From NCBI RefSeq assembly GCF_042731755.1, contig NZ_JBHWLR010000014.1, forward strand, positions 62,001 to 126,000: a stretch of DNA of 64,000 bases, written 5' to 3'. Positions 49,877-58,398 of this stretch are shown piece by piece (position 1 is the first letter of the stretch; every line of letters begins with the position of its first letter). The DNA is from Promicromonospora sp042731755. GTDB taxonomy: Bacteria > Actinomycetota > Actinomycetes > Actinomycetales > Cellulomonadaceae. Below the pieces are notes generated by a model. The model worked only from the letters and a program-made list of their open reading frames with translations, was not told the origin of the DNA and searched no databases. The translations under genes were made by a program, and so were the position numbers.

Positions 49877-49972
49877 GCTCATTTGAGAATATGGAACTGC
49901 TCATCTGCACCCGCAGAGTAGTTGGGTATGCTCAGGTGAGCAAGGCCCCCCGCTCAGAAGTCGCTCAAATGG
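49877..49972. promoter_or_regulatory. SorC operator cluster, importer side
   Basis: Four GCTCA half-sites: GCTCATTTGAG at 49877, TGCTCATCTG at 49898-49907, the perfect palindrome TGCTCAGGTGAGCA at 49929-49942 and GCTCAAATG at 49963. They lie between the divergent binding-protein and SorC genes. TGCTCATCTG is the exact reverse complement of CAGATGAGCA found twice before the polyol dehydrogenase. Confidence 0.7.
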
Positions 49973-50006
49973 TTCCCGCTGCCGGCCTGCGGGAGTGAGG
50001 ACGCAG

Positions 50007-50936
50007 GTGCCCCAGAACGACACGAACCTCATGGTCGAGGTGAGCACGGACTACTACCTCGACGGCAAGTCCAAGGTGGACATCGCGCGCGACCGCGGCA
50101 TCTCCCGCTTCCAGGTGGCGCGCCTGCTGGCGCAGGCCCGGGAGCAGGGCGTGGTGCGCATCGAGATCACCGCGCCCCGGGCCGACGGCGAGCGTGGCGC
50201 CCGCCTCGCCGCCCGGCTCGGCGCGCGCGAGATCCTCGTCGCGCCCAGCGGCGCCGACGCCGTCGCCACCCGCGAGAACGTCGCGGTCGAGCTCGCCCGC
50301 GCCGTGCGGGAGCACATCGCCGAGGGCATGACCGTGGGCGTGTCGTGGTCGCGCACGGTCGAGGCCGCGGTGCGGCACATCGGGCAGCTCCCCCAGTGCG
50401 ACGTCGTCCAGCTCGTCGGGGCCCTGCCCGTCGAGGGCAGCGGCAACTCGCTGGCGCTGATCAGCACGTTCGCGCAGATGCCGGGTGTGCGCACCTGGCC
50501 CGTCTGGTCGCCGCTGCTCGTGGCCGACGCCGCGACGGCCGCCGGCCTGCGCCGGCAGCCCGAGATCGCCGACGCACTCGCGCGGGCCGACCACCTGGAC
50601 GTCGCCGTCGTCGCGATCGGCCACTGGTCGGAGCGCAGCTCCACCGTGTTCCCGCAGATCAGCACCGAGGAACAGCAGGCCGCCACGGCGGCGGGCGCGA
50701 TCGCCGAGTGCTCGGGCCGCCTGTTCGACGCCGCGGGCCGGCCCGTGCGGACCAGCCTCGACGAGCGCGTGGTGGGCGTGACGCTCGAACAGCTCGCCGC
50801 CACGCCCCGCGTCATCGCGATCGGCTACGGGTCCGCCGTCGCGCCCGGCCTACTGGCCGCGGTGAACGGCGGCGTCGCGGACACCCTGGTGGTGGACGAC
50901 GCCGCGGCGACCGCGCTGGAGACCCTCACCCCCTGA
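50007..50936 (+). CDS. SorC/DeoR-type sugar-binding transcriptional regulator
   Basis: About 309 residues. The N-terminal DNA-binding domain reads EVSTDYYLDGKSKVDIARDRGISRFQVARLLAQAREQGVVRIEI, the SorC pattern, followed by the NagB-like sugar-phosphate-binding domain (GMTVGVSWSRTVEAAVRHIG; DVVQLVGALP). GTG 50007 has GAGG upstream; GTG 49995 is an in-frame alternative. Divergent from the polyol importer and facing the polyol dehydrogenase; shared motifs in both promoters make it the likely regulator of both. Confidence 0.9.
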   Translation: MPQNDTNLMVEVSTDYYLDGKSKVDIARDRGISRFQVARLLAQAREQGVVRIEITAPRADGERGARLAARLGAREILVAPSGADAVATRENVAVELARAVREHIAEGMTVGVSWSRTVEAAVRHIGQLPQCDVVQLVGALPVEGSGNSLALISTFAQMPGVRTWPVWSPLLVADAATAAGLRRQPEIADALARADHLDVAVVAIGHWSERSSTVFPQISTEEQQAATAAGAIAECSGRLFDAAGRPVRTSLDERVVGVTLEQLAATPRVIAIGYGSAVAPGLLAAVNGGVADTLVVDDAAATALETLTP

Positions 50937-50939
50937 CGC

Positions 50940-50979
50940 GTCAGACGCACAGGCCCCGCGAGGGACCTGTACGTCTGAC
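50940..50979. repeat. Palindrome family D, copy 2
   Basis: Arms GTCAGACGCACAGGCCC (50940-50956) and its near-complement ending GTCTGAC at 50979, two mismatches. It is between the convergent sorC and polyol dehydrogenase genes, so it can terminate both. Confidence 0.8.
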
Positions 50980-50986
50980 ACGGGGG

Positions 50987-52483
50987 TCAGGCGCGGGCGA
51001 CCAGCTCCTCGACCGTGGCGCGGGCGCCCTTCTGGTGCAGGGAGTCCAGCGCAGCGAGGTAGGCGGCGGTGAACCGCCCGTCGTCGACCAGGTCGCCGAA
51101 CACCTCGCGGTCGCGGAGGAACGCGAGCGGATCCTCGGCCTGCGCCAGGGCGGCGCGGTGCAGCCGGTCGGCGAGGCGGTCGACGATCTCGATGGGCTCG
51201 CCCGCCTCGTCCACGCCCTCGTCGTAGCGGGCCCAGGAGGCAACGACCAGCGCCGCGTGCTCGATCGGCCCGCCGTGCTCCAGGTGGTACCGCACCACGG
51301 GCAGCAACCACTTGGGGATGCGGTCCGACGACTCGGCGCACAGTCGGGCGAGAGTGTCGGCCACGTGCGGGTTCGCGAACCGCTCGATCAGCGTGGCCTT
51401 GTACACGTCCAGGTCGATGCCGGGCACCGGCTCCAGCGTGGGCGTGCCCTCGCGGTCCATGTACCCGCGCAGGAACCGGGCGAACACGTCCTGGCCGGCC
51501 ACCTCGTGCGCGTACCGGTGGCCGGCGAGGTAACCGACGTAGCAGAGGGCCTGGTGGCTGGCGTTGAGCAGGCGCAGCTTCATCAGCTCGTACGGCTCGA
51601 CGTCGGCCACCACCTGCACGCCGGCGTCCTCGAACGGCGGCCGGCCGGTCGGGAAGGTGTCCTCCAGCGCCCACTGCTCGAACGGCTCGGCCACGACCGG
51701 CCAGGCGTCGTCGACGCCGAAACGCTCGGCAACCATCGCGCGGTCGGCGTCCGTGGTGACCGGGGTGATGCGGTCGACCATGGAGCTCGGGAACGCGACC
51801 TCGGTCTCGATCCAGGCCGCCAGGCCGGCGTCCTTGGCGCGGGCGAACGTGGTGAAGGCGCGGCGCGCCACCTCGCCGTTGCCCTGGATGTTGTCGCAGC
51901 TCATCACGGTGAACGGCGGCACGCCCCGCTCGCGGCGGCGGCGCAGGGCCTCGGTGACCAGGCCGAACGTCGTGGCCGGGACGGCGCCGTCGGCCAGGTC
52001 GGCCGCGACTGCCGGGTCGGCCAGGTCGAACTCGCCGGTCACGTGGTGGATGTTGTACCCGCCCTCGGTGACGGTGAGCGAGACGACGCGCACCTCGGGC
52101 GAGGCCATCTTCTCCAGCACCGCCTCCGGGTCGTCGGGGGCGAGCAGGTACTCCTTGATCGACCCGATCACGCGCGCCTCCAGGCGCCCGTCCGGGTGCT
52201 TGAGCACCAGGGTGTAGAGCCCGTCCTGGGCGGCCAGCGCGTCGCGCATGCGGGCATCGCCCGGCAGCACGCCGACGCCGCAGACCGCCCAGTCGAGCGC
52301 CTTGCCCTCGGCCATCAGCCGGTCGAGGTACATCGCCTGGTGCGCGCGGTGGAAGCCGCCCACCCCGAGATGGACGATCCCGGTGGTGAGGCGGGACCGG
52401 TCATAGGTGGGCACCGTCAGGTCCGCGCCCTGCGGCGCGGACGCCACCAGGCTGCCCACGGTCTCCTCGTCGAGTGCCGTCAT
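50987..52483 (-). CDS. Mannitol/polyol 2-dehydrogenase (long-chain family)
   Basis: 498-residue NAD-dependent polyol dehydrogenase, oxidising mannitol (or arabitol/sorbitol) to the ketose. Cofactor region TTGIVHLGVGGFHRAHQAMYLD near residue 33, SCDNIQGNG, and the catalytic-domain segment KLRLLNASHQALCYVGYLAG with the Lys of the family. The ATG has GGAGGAG upstream. Two CAGATGAGCA motifs lie in its promoter, shared with the polyol importer. Substrate specificity between mannitol, fructuronate and arabitol types cannot be settled by eye. Confidence 0.93.
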   Translation of the reverse strand: MTALDEETVGSLVASAPQGADLTVPTYDRSRLTTGIVHLGVGGFHRAHQAMYLDRLMAEGKALDWAVCGVGVLPGDARMRDALAAQDGLYTLVLKHPDGRLEARVIGSIKEYLLAPDDPEAVLEKMASPEVRVVSLTVTEGGYNIHHVTGEFDLADPAVAADLADGAVPATTFGLVTEALRRRRERGVPPFTVMSCDNIQGNGEVARRAFTTFARAKDAGLAAWIETEVAFPSSMVDRITPVTTDADRAMVAERFGVDDAWPVVAEPFEQWALEDTFPTGRPPFEDAGVQVVADVEPYELMKLRLLNASHQALCYVGYLAGHRYAHEVAGQDVFARFLRGYMDREGTPTLEPVPGIDLDVYKATLIERFANPHVADTLARLCAESSDRIPKWLLPVVRYHLEHGGPIEHAALVVASWARYDEGVDEAGEPIEIVDRLADRLHRAALAQAEDPLAFLRDREVFGDLVDDGRFTAAYLAALDSLHQKGARATVEELVARA

Positions 52484-52531
52484 CGTGCTCCTCCGCCGCC
52501 CTTCGACTCCGTTGAACAGCCGCCAGGCTAA

Positions 52532-52563
52532 CAGATGAGCACGACGAGCCTCACAGATGAGCA
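52532..52563. promoter_or_regulatory. SorC operator candidates, dehydrogenase side
   Basis: CAGATGAGCA at 52532-52541 and 52554-52563, 22 bases apart (two helical turns), 49-80 bases upstream of the polyol dehydrogenase start. The same motif is in the importer promoter. Confidence 0.7.
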
Positions 52564-52587
52564 GACGAGCGACCTGGCCCCGTCGGG

Positions 52588-52959
52588 CTAGGCGTCGAGG
52601 ACGAGCCAGGTGACGCCGTCGCCCGGATCCCGGGTTCCTCGACGGGCGCCACCGGTCAGGTACTCCTCGGCGATCGCCTGCACGACCGCGTACATGACCC
52701 ACTCCTCGACGGTCGCGGGATCCCAGGTCGTCCAGCGCGGATCGTCGGCGTCACGGGGTATCGGGACGCGTGCGCCGAAGGGGCCGCCGACGTCGGCCGG
52801 GCCGCCCGGGTCGACCGAGCCGCCCGCACCGCCCGTGAATGTCACGCGGAGCGTGTCGCCCGCGACCTCGGCGTCGAGCAGTCCCAGCTCACGCCCCGTC
52901 GGCGTGCCGGCGAAGGCCCTGCGCACCTCGTCGAGCAGCGTTGCGGCGTCCACGATCAC
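52588..52959 (-). CDS. Hypothetical protein
   Basis: About 123 residues, not recognised. Secondary structure looks like an alpha/beta domain: an N-terminal helix (AATLLDEVRRAFAGT), strands around GDTLRVTFTG, then a Gly/Pro-rich linker and a helix (ATVEEWVMYAVVQAIAEEYL). GTG start at 52959 with a weak site upstream; a second GTG follows two codons later. Same strand as the SDR gene upstream of it but 30 bases apart; possibly cotranscribed. Confidence 0.6.
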   Translation of the reverse strand: MIVDAATLLDEVRRAFAGTPTGRELGLLDAEVAGDTLRVTFTGGAGGSVDPGGPADVGGPFGARVPIPRDADDPRWTTWDPATVEEWVMYAVVQAIAEEYLTGGARRGTRDPGDGVTWLVLDA

Positions 52960-52989
52960 ATCCTGGGTCCCGGCGACGAGGTCGGCACG

Positions 52990-53877
52990 TCAGCCCCGGA
53001 CCTCCGCCTCGGCCGCAACGACAGCCGGGAGCTCCGCCGGGAACGGCTCGGCGAAGTCGGCCGACCGGCTCACCGCGCTCCAGCGCTGGTCCGACTCCAG
53101 GAGCCGGCGGTCCTGCGCCACGGACATCTCGGTGGCGTTGACGCCGAGCGGCAGGTTGTCGGGCAGGTCGTCGCGCGAGGCGAGCGCGACGAGGATCTGG
53201 GCGGCCCGCGCCGGGTCGCCCGCCGCGCCCGCGCCGGCCTGGCGCATGCGGGCGTTCATGGCGCCCACGGTGGACTCGTACCCGGCGGGGGCGTCGTGCA
53301 CGGTCATCGACGCGCCGGCCCAGTCGGTGCGGAACCCGCTCGGCTCGACGACGAGCACCTTGACGCCGAACGGCGCCGTCTCGACGCGGAGCACGCGGCT
53401 GAAGCCGTCGATGGCGAACTTCGCCGCCTGGTAGGACGCGATGCCCGGCGAGCCGCCGACCCGGCCGCCCACCGAGGAGAACTGGATCACGAGGCCGCCG
53501 CCCTGCTGCCGCAGCAGCGGGATCGCCGCCTTGGACACGTTGTAGACGCCCCAGAAGTTGGTCTCGAACTGGGTGCGGACGTCGGCGTCGTCCGCCGTCT
53601 CGATCGGGGCCACGTTGGCGTAGCCGGCGTTGTTGACGATGACGTCGACGCGCCCGAACCGGGCGGCAGCCTCGGCCAGCGCGGCGCGGGCGCCGTCCTG
53701 GTCGGTCACGTCGAGACGGAGCGGGAGGATCCGCTCGCCGTACTCGGCGACGAGGTCGTCGAGCTGTTCGGGACGGCGCGCCGTGGCGGCGACCCGGTCG
53801 CCGGCGGCGAGCGCGGCGAGGACGAGGGAACGGCCGAAGCCGCGGGACGAGCCGGTGATGAACCATGTCTTCTGCAT
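52990..53877 (-). CDS. Short-chain dehydrogenase/reductase
   Basis: 295-residue SDR oxidoreductase. Cofactor motif TWFITGSSRGFGRSLVLAAL, acidic-binding position and NNAG motif in VDVIVNNAGYAN, catalytic Ser in IQFSSVGGR and YxxxK in SYQAAKFAIDGFSRVL. ATG 53877 is preceded by an A/T-rich promoter. Divergent from a TetR gene, with GTTGCGCTAA-type half sites between them, so it is probably the repressor's target. Confidence 0.92.
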   Translation of the reverse strand: MQKTWFITGSSRGFGRSLVLAALAAGDRVAATARRPEQLDDLVAEYGERILPLRLDVTDQDGARAALAEAAARFGRVDVIVNNAGYANVAPIETADDADVRTQFETNFWGVYNVSKAAIPLLRQQGGGLVIQFSSVGGRVGGSPGIASYQAAKFAIDGFSRVLRVETAPFGVKVLVVEPSGFRTDWAGASMTVHDAPAGYESTVGAMNARMRQAGAGAAGDPARAAQILVALASRDDLPDNLPLGVNATEMSVAQDRRLLESDQRWSAVSRSADFAEPFPAELPAVVAAEAEVRG

Positions 53878-53890
53878 GTCGTTAATAAAA

Positions 53891-53928
53891 CACCGTTGCT
53901 CTAACTTACGCAACCCCGTTGCGCTAAG
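53891..53928. promoter_or_regulatory. TetR operator candidate with three half-sites
   Basis: CTTACGCAAC (53905-53914) and GTTGCGCTAAG (53918-53928) form an inverted repeat around CCC; a third half-site GTTGCTCTAA precedes them (53895-53904). Located in the short region between the divergent SDR and tetR genes. Confidence 0.6.
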
Positions 53929-53936
53929 ATGTGAGC

Positions 53937-54629
53937 ATGACGACTCCCGACTTCCGGCGCGCCCGCTCCCCCGAGGCCAAGCTGCTCCGCGAGGCCGCCA
54001 TCCTGGACGCCGCCCGCCGGCTTGGCTCCGAGCGCGGCATCCGAGAGGTGACGCTGACCGACATCGCCTCCGCCGTGGACATGCACAAGTCCGCGATGCT
54101 GCGGTACTTCGAGACGCGCGAGGAGATCTTCCTGCGGCTCACCGCCGAGGGCTGGCAGGACTGGGCGCCGGCCCTCTCCGCCCGGGTGCGCGCCCTGGCG
54201 CGGCCGGGCGCAGACGACGCCGCAGTCGCCGCAGACGCCAACAACACCGCCGACGCCGTCGCCGCCGCGTTCGCCTCGACCCTGGCGGAGCGCGGGATGT
54301 TCTGCGACCTGCTCGCGCAGACGCCGCTGAACCTCGAACGCAACGTGTCGGTGGAGAAGGTGCGGGAGTTCAAGCTGGTCACCCGCGACGGCCTGGGCCA
54401 GATCGTCCCGGCGGTCCGCGCCGCGCTGCCCGCCCTGACGGAGCAGGACGGCGTCGACCTGGTCGCGGCCGCCACCTCGATGGCCGGCACCTTCCACCAG
54501 ATCGCGACGCCGGGCCCGGAGGTCGCCGCGCTCTACCGTTCCGACCCGCGGCTCTCGCACGCCCTGGTGGAGGTCGAACCGCGCCTGGCCCGGATCCTCG
54601 GGGCGATGCTGCGGGGCATGCTCGGCTAG
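53937..54629 (+). CDS. TetR-family regulator
   Basis: About 230 residues. Helix-turn-helix: REAAILDAARRLGSERGIREVTLTDIASAVDMHKSAMLRYFETREEIFLR, with the TetR recognition helix ending RYF. GTG 53931 is an alternative start two codons upstream; neither has a ribosome-binding site, suggesting a leaderless mRNA. Divergent from the SDR gene it probably represses. Confidence 0.9.
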   Translation: MTTPDFRRARSPEAKLLREAAILDAARRLGSERGIREVTLTDIASAVDMHKSAMLRYFETREEIFLRLTAEGWQDWAPALSARVRALARPGADDAAVAADANNTADAVAAAFASTLAERGMFCDLLAQTPLNLERNVSVEKVREFKLVTRDGLGQIVPAVRAALPALTEQDGVDLVAAATSMAGTFHQIATPGPEVAALYRSDPRLSHALVEVEPRLARILGAMLRGMLG

Positions 54630-54630
54630 G

Positions 54631-55581
54631 TCAGCCCGACGCCGCCGCCGCGTACCGCCGGGACAGCACGTTCAGGTGGTCCACGAGGCCCGGCGGCCCG
54701 GTGACCGTGAAGTCGAGGCCCAGCATGCCGATCCACACGGCCACCGTCTCGATGCTGTCCCCGCCGGTGACCAGCAGGCAGGACGTGTCGTCCCGCGGCT
54801 CCACCGTGCCCACGGCCGGGTTGATGCGGTCGAGCACCTCGTGCGCCGGGGCGTGCACGACGATCCGCGTGTGCACCGCCCAGCCCGTCCGGGCCACCTC
54901 GCGCACCACGAACTCGGTCAGGTCGAACGGCGGCTCCACGGGCGTGAAGCGGCGTCCGCCGGGCCGGCGCAGCTCGAGCCAGTCCACGCGGAACGGCTCC
55001 CAGCGACCCGAGCCGACGTCCCGCCCCACGAGGTACCACCGGCGCTGCCACGCCACGAGCCGGACCGGCTCCACCTCCCGCGGCTCCTCGCGGAACCAGA
55101 AGCGCAGTCCCTGGTGGTCGCGGATCGCCGCGGCCAGCTCGGTGAGCAGCGCCGGGTCGACGACGGGGTCCTCGACGTTGCTGTCGGTGTTCACCGGCCC
55201 GGCGTCCGTCGCGTCGCGCAGCGCGGCGACCTGGTGCCGCAGCCGGTCCGGCAGCACCTGCTCCAGCTTGCCGAGCGCGCGGGCGCTGGACTCCTCGATG
55301 CCCGCCACGGTGTTCGCGGCCCGCAGCCCGACCGCGATGGCGACCGCCTCCTCGTCGTCGAGCACCAGCGGGGGCAGCTTGCCGCCCACCCCCAGCCGGT
55401 AGCGGCCGCCGGGGCCGCGCACGGAGTCCACCGGGTAGCCGAGGTCACGCAGGCGCGCGACGTCGTTGCGCACCGTACGGTCGGTGACGTCGAGCCGCGC
55501 CGCGAGCTCCGGCCCGGTCCACTCGGCTCGGGACTGGAGCAGGCCCAGGAGGGCGAGCAGGCGCCCCGCCGTCGTAGTCAT
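54631..55581 (-). CDS. WYL-domain transcriptional regulator
   Basis: 316-residue protein of the YafY/DeoR-like HTH plus WYL type. N-terminal winged helix: RLLALLGLLQSRAEWTGPELAARLDVTDRTVRNDVARLRDLGYPV. The WYL domain is in the middle: RRWYLVGRDVGSGRWEPFRVDWLELRRPGGRRF, with the characteristic Trp-Tyr-Leu. A C-terminal WCX-like extension follows. Such regulators may sense nucleic acids or nucleotides. Divergent from the epoxide hydrolase gene and possibly its regulator. Confidence 0.92.
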   Translation of the reverse strand: MTTTAGRLLALLGLLQSRAEWTGPELAARLDVTDRTVRNDVARLRDLGYPVDSVRGPGGRYRLGVGGKLPPLVLDDEEAVAIAVGLRAANTVAGIEESSARALGKLEQVLPDRLRHQVAALRDATDAGPVNTDSNVEDPVVDPALLTELAAAIRDHQGLRFWFREEPREVEPVRLVAWQRRWYLVGRDVGSGRWEPFRVDWLELRRPGGRRFTPVEPPFDLTEFVVREVARTGWAVHTRIVVHAPAHEVLDRINPAVGTVEPRDDTSCLLVTGGDSIETVAVWIGMLGLDFTVTGPPGLVDHLNVLSRRYAAAASG

Positions 55582-55706
55582 CGCGGCTCCTCAGTCATCG
55601 CGGCTCCTCAGTCATCGCGGCCCCTCACCGGCATCTGAAAAAAGATCGGGAACCCGTTCAGAATAGAGGAAAGAACTGTTCCTGAACCGCTCGTAGTGTC
55701 AGAGAC

Positions 55707-56855
55707 ATGAACACCAACGACACCAGCATCCGCCCCTTCCGCATCGACATCCCCCAGGCCGACCTCGACGACCTGAACGACCGCCTCGCCCGCACCCGCT
55801 TCGCCCCGGCCGCGCCCGGCGACTCCTGGGACTACGGCACACCGGAGTCCTACCTGCGCGAGTCGGTCGAGCAGTGGCGCGACGGCTTCGACTGGCGCGC
55901 GGTCGAGGAGCGCGTCAACGCGTTCCCGCAGTTCCTGACCGACATCGACGGCCAGAACGTCCACTTCCTGCACGTCCGCTCGGCCGAGCCCGGCGCGCGG
56001 CCGCTTCTCCTGACCCACACCTACCCGGGCTCGGTGCTCGACTTCCTCGACATGATCGGCCCACTCACCGACCCCGTCGCGCACGGCGGCCGCGCCGAGG
56101 ACGCCTTCGACGTCGTCGTCCCGTCGATCCCCGGCTTCGGCTTCAGCACCCCGCTGAGCGAGCCGGCCGACGGCGGCACCTGGACCATGGCCCGCGTCGC
56201 CCGCACCTGGGACACCCTGATGCGCCGGCTCGGCTACGAGTCCTACGGCACCCACGGCAGCGACGCGGGCGCGATGATCGGCCGCGAGCTGGCGGTGCTC
56301 GACCCCGAGGGCTTCCTGGGCGCGCACCTGCTCCAGCTCTTCTCGTTCCCGTCGGGCGCCGACGGCGAGATGGACGGGTTCGGCCCCAAGGAGTTCGCGG
56401 CGCTGGAGCACCTCCAGTGGTTCCAGAGCGTGGGCGCGTACAACACGATGAACGGCTCCCGGCCGCAGACCGTGGCCGCGGCGCTCAGCGACTCGCCGGT
56501 CGGGCAGCTCGCCTACAACGAGCTGTTCGAAAGCTTCGGCAACGGCACGAGCCTGGTGTCCCGCGAGCAGGTCCTGGCGCAGGTCACCCTGTACTGGCTG
56601 ACCAACACGTCCGCCACCTCGACGCGGTACCACTACACCGAGGCGCGGTCCGGCGCGGAGCCGGTGGTGAGCCAGGGCCGGATCGGCGTCGCCGTCTTCG
56701 CCGACGACTTCAAGACGATCCGGGCCTTCGCCGAGCGCGACAACGCCCGCATCGAGCACTGGTCCGAGTACCCGAAGGGCGGCCACTACGCGGCGATGGA
56801 GGTCCCCGACGTCCTGGTCGAGGACATCCGCGCCTTCTTCCCCGCACACTCCTGA
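55707..56855 (+). CDS. Epoxide hydrolase family protein (EHN domain)
   Basis: 382-residue alpha/beta hydrolase with the N-terminal epoxide-hydrolase extension (RPFRIDIPQADLDDLNDRLARTRF). Oxyanion-hole motif THTYPGSVLDFLDMI, nucleophile elbow THGSDAGAMIG (Asp nucleophile), a cap region and the C-terminal catalytic His in EYPKGGHYAAME. It opens epoxides to diols. Usual length for juvenile-hormone-type bacterial epoxide hydrolases. Divergent from the WYL regulator. Confidence 0.92.
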   Translation: MNTNDTSIRPFRIDIPQADLDDLNDRLARTRFAPAAPGDSWDYGTPESYLRESVEQWRDGFDWRAVEERVNAFPQFLTDIDGQNVHFLHVRSAEPGARPLLLTHTYPGSVLDFLDMIGPLTDPVAHGGRAEDAFDVVVPSIPGFGFSTPLSEPADGGTWTMARVARTWDTLMRRLGYESYGTHGSDAGAMIGRELAVLDPEGFLGAHLLQLFSFPSGADGEMDGFGPKEFAALEHLQWFQSVGAYNTMNGSRPQTVAAALSDSPVGQLAYNELFESFGNGTSLVSREQVLAQVTLYWLTNTSATSTRYHYTEARSGAEPVVSQGRIGVAVFADDFKTIRAFAERDNARIEHWSEYPKGGHYAAMEVPDVLVEDIRAFFPAHS

Positions 56856-57037
56856 GCCCACAACCCGTTGAGTGCTGGGGGGGTTTGTGTTCTCGGGAGG
56901 TGGGGGGGGGAACGGACAAAACCCCCACCTGGGTGGGGGGGGGAGGGGGTNNNNNNNNNNCCGTTGAGTGCTGGCTATTTGCGCTTCCCGAGGCTCGGGA
57001 GGCGCAAATAGCCAGCACTCAACTGGTTGTGGGGGGG
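56856..57037. other. Poor assembly, gap and palindrome between epoxide hydrolase and aztD
   Basis: After the epoxide hydrolase stop, CCGTTGAGTGCTGG begins at 56865, then G-rich homopolymer sequence (56875-56950), then a 10-base gap (56951-56960) and CCGTTGAGTGCTGG again. The left part looks like a failed read through the palindrome at 56963-57023. Confidence 0.75.
56963..57023. repeat. Palindrome family C, copy 2 (61 bp)
   Basis: 30-bp arms (56963-56992 and 56994-57023) beginning GTTGAGTGCTGGCTATTTGC with one mismatch and a one-base loop, among the strongest hairpins in the window. It lies between the convergent epoxide hydrolase and aztD genes. The assembly gap directly left of it suggests polymerase trouble. 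Confidence 0.85.
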
Positions 57038-58315
57038 TCAGTGGGTGTGGGGCTCGCCGCCCGTGACGCCGTTCAGCTCGTTCGGGGTGACGCCGAGGTC
57101 GGCGGACTTCCAGACCTCGCCCGTCTCGACGTCGACCGCGTGGATCGAGTCCGTGGCCGGGTCGGTCACGTAGACCGAGCCGTCCAGGGTCAGGATCGCC
57201 GGACGCGGCTCCTGCCACTCGGTCGGCTCCTCCCACTCGTCGATCACCGGGATGGACTGCGTGAGCTTGCCGGACTCCGGGTCGATCACGTGCACCTGGC
57301 CGTCCGTGCCGAGCACGAGGGCCTCGCCGTCGTCGCCCCGCGCGAGCGACCGGAAGGTGTACGACGACGGCAGGTCGACCAGCTGGAGGTCGCCGGTCCG
57401 CGTGTCGATCAGCGAGACCTGCGTCGGCCGCTCGAGCTCGGCGTCCTTGTCGGTCTTGTAGTCGCCCAGCACGACCGGCGACGCCTCGGTGCCGGCCTGG
57501 TTGCCGATGCGGCCGTACGCGTCCGGGGAGGTGACCTTCGTGATCTTGCCGTCCGCGTAGACCACGGCGCCGTCCTCGCAGCCGATGACGACGGCCTCGT
57601 CGGCGGCCACGGCCTCCCCGTGCACGCCGGGGCACTCGTCGGACGCCGCGATCTCCTTGTCGTCGCCGTCGAGCACCCGGATGCCGGTGCGCGCATCCTC
57701 GGTGCCCTCGGAGACCACGAGGCTGTCGTCGGTCAGCTCGACGGCCACGCCGTGGTGGGCCGACGGCGTGGTGTACTCGCGGGCCGCCGCGTCGGCGTCG
57801 GCCACGTGCGCCGAGTCGAGCACGCGAACCAGGCCGGTGCCGTCGTCGAACAGCGCGGTGCGACCCTCGTGGACCACGACGTGGCCGGGCTCGGACGCCT
57901 CGTAGGCGACGTCGGTCAGGGTCGGCTCGGCGGTCCAGTAGTGGGAGTGGTCGCCGTGCGCCTCGGCCCAGGAGCCCAGGTCGAGGGCCTGGAAGCCCCC
58001 GGTCGTGGAGACCATCAGGTGGCGCTCGTCCCCCGCCGCGTTGAGGCGGGTGAAGCCTTCCAGCTCGATCTCGCCCACGGGTTCGAGGCTCATGGCGTCC
58101 AGCACCAGGACGCCGCCGTCGTAGGTGACCGCCACGCGGGGTGTGCGCGCCTGGGCCTCGGTGGCGTCGGGCGACCCGTGCTCCTCGTGCTCGTCGGCGC
58201 CGGCCGACTCCGAGGACGAGCCGGACGCCGCGCCCTCCGCGGCGCACGCGCTGAGCAGGATGAGGGACAGTGCCGCGCCAAGGCCTGCGGCCGTGCGGGT
58301 GTGGTGATTTCTCAT
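57038..58315 (-). CDS. aztD: Zinc metallochaperone AztD, lipoprotein
   Basis: 425-residue exported protein. Lipobox in LSLILLSACAAEG; then a His/Glu-rich segment (GADEHEEHGSP) and a beta-propeller-like body (VAVTYDGGVLVLDAMSLEPV; GDHSHYWTAEPTLTDVAYEA; CPGVHGEAVAADEAVVIGCEDG). This fits AztD, which delivers zinc to the AztABC importer; the C-terminus ends in EPHTH. Two Zur-like boxes precede it, so it is probably made under zinc starvation. The rest of the azt operon is not in the window. Confidence 0.85.
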   Translation of the reverse strand: MRNHHTRTAAGLGAALSLILLSACAAEGAASGSSSESAGADEHEEHGSPDATEAQARTPRVAVTYDGGVLVLDAMSLEPVGEIELEGFTRLNAAGDERHLMVSTTGGFQALDLGSWAEAHGDHSHYWTAEPTLTDVAYEASEPGHVVVHEGRTALFDDGTGLVRVLDSAHVADADAAAREYTTPSAHHGVAVELTDDSLVVSEGTEDARTGIRVLDGDDKEIAASDECPGVHGEAVAADEAVVIGCEDGAVVYADGKITKVTSPDAYGRIGNQAGTEASPVVLGDYKTDKDAELERPTQVSLIDTRTGDLQLVDLPSSYTFRSLARGDDGEALVLGTDGQVHVIDPESGKLTQSIPVIDEWEEPTEWQEPRPAILTLDGSVYVTDPATDSIHAVDVETGEVWKSADLGVTPNELNGVTGGEPHTH

Positions 58316-58355
58316 CGTCGGTCGGGCGGTCTGGGCCGCCCGCTCCTTCCATCTA

Positions 58356-58370
58356 GAATGACAATCATTC
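58356..58370. promoter_or_regulatory. Zur-like box 1
   Basis: GAATGACAATCATTC, a perfect six-base inverted repeat around CAA, about 40 bases upstream of the aztD start. Resembles Fur/Zur-family boxes of the TGAxAATCATT type. Confidence 0.65.
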
Positions 58371-58398
58371 TCGTTACCGAGGAGGAGTCAACCAGAAG

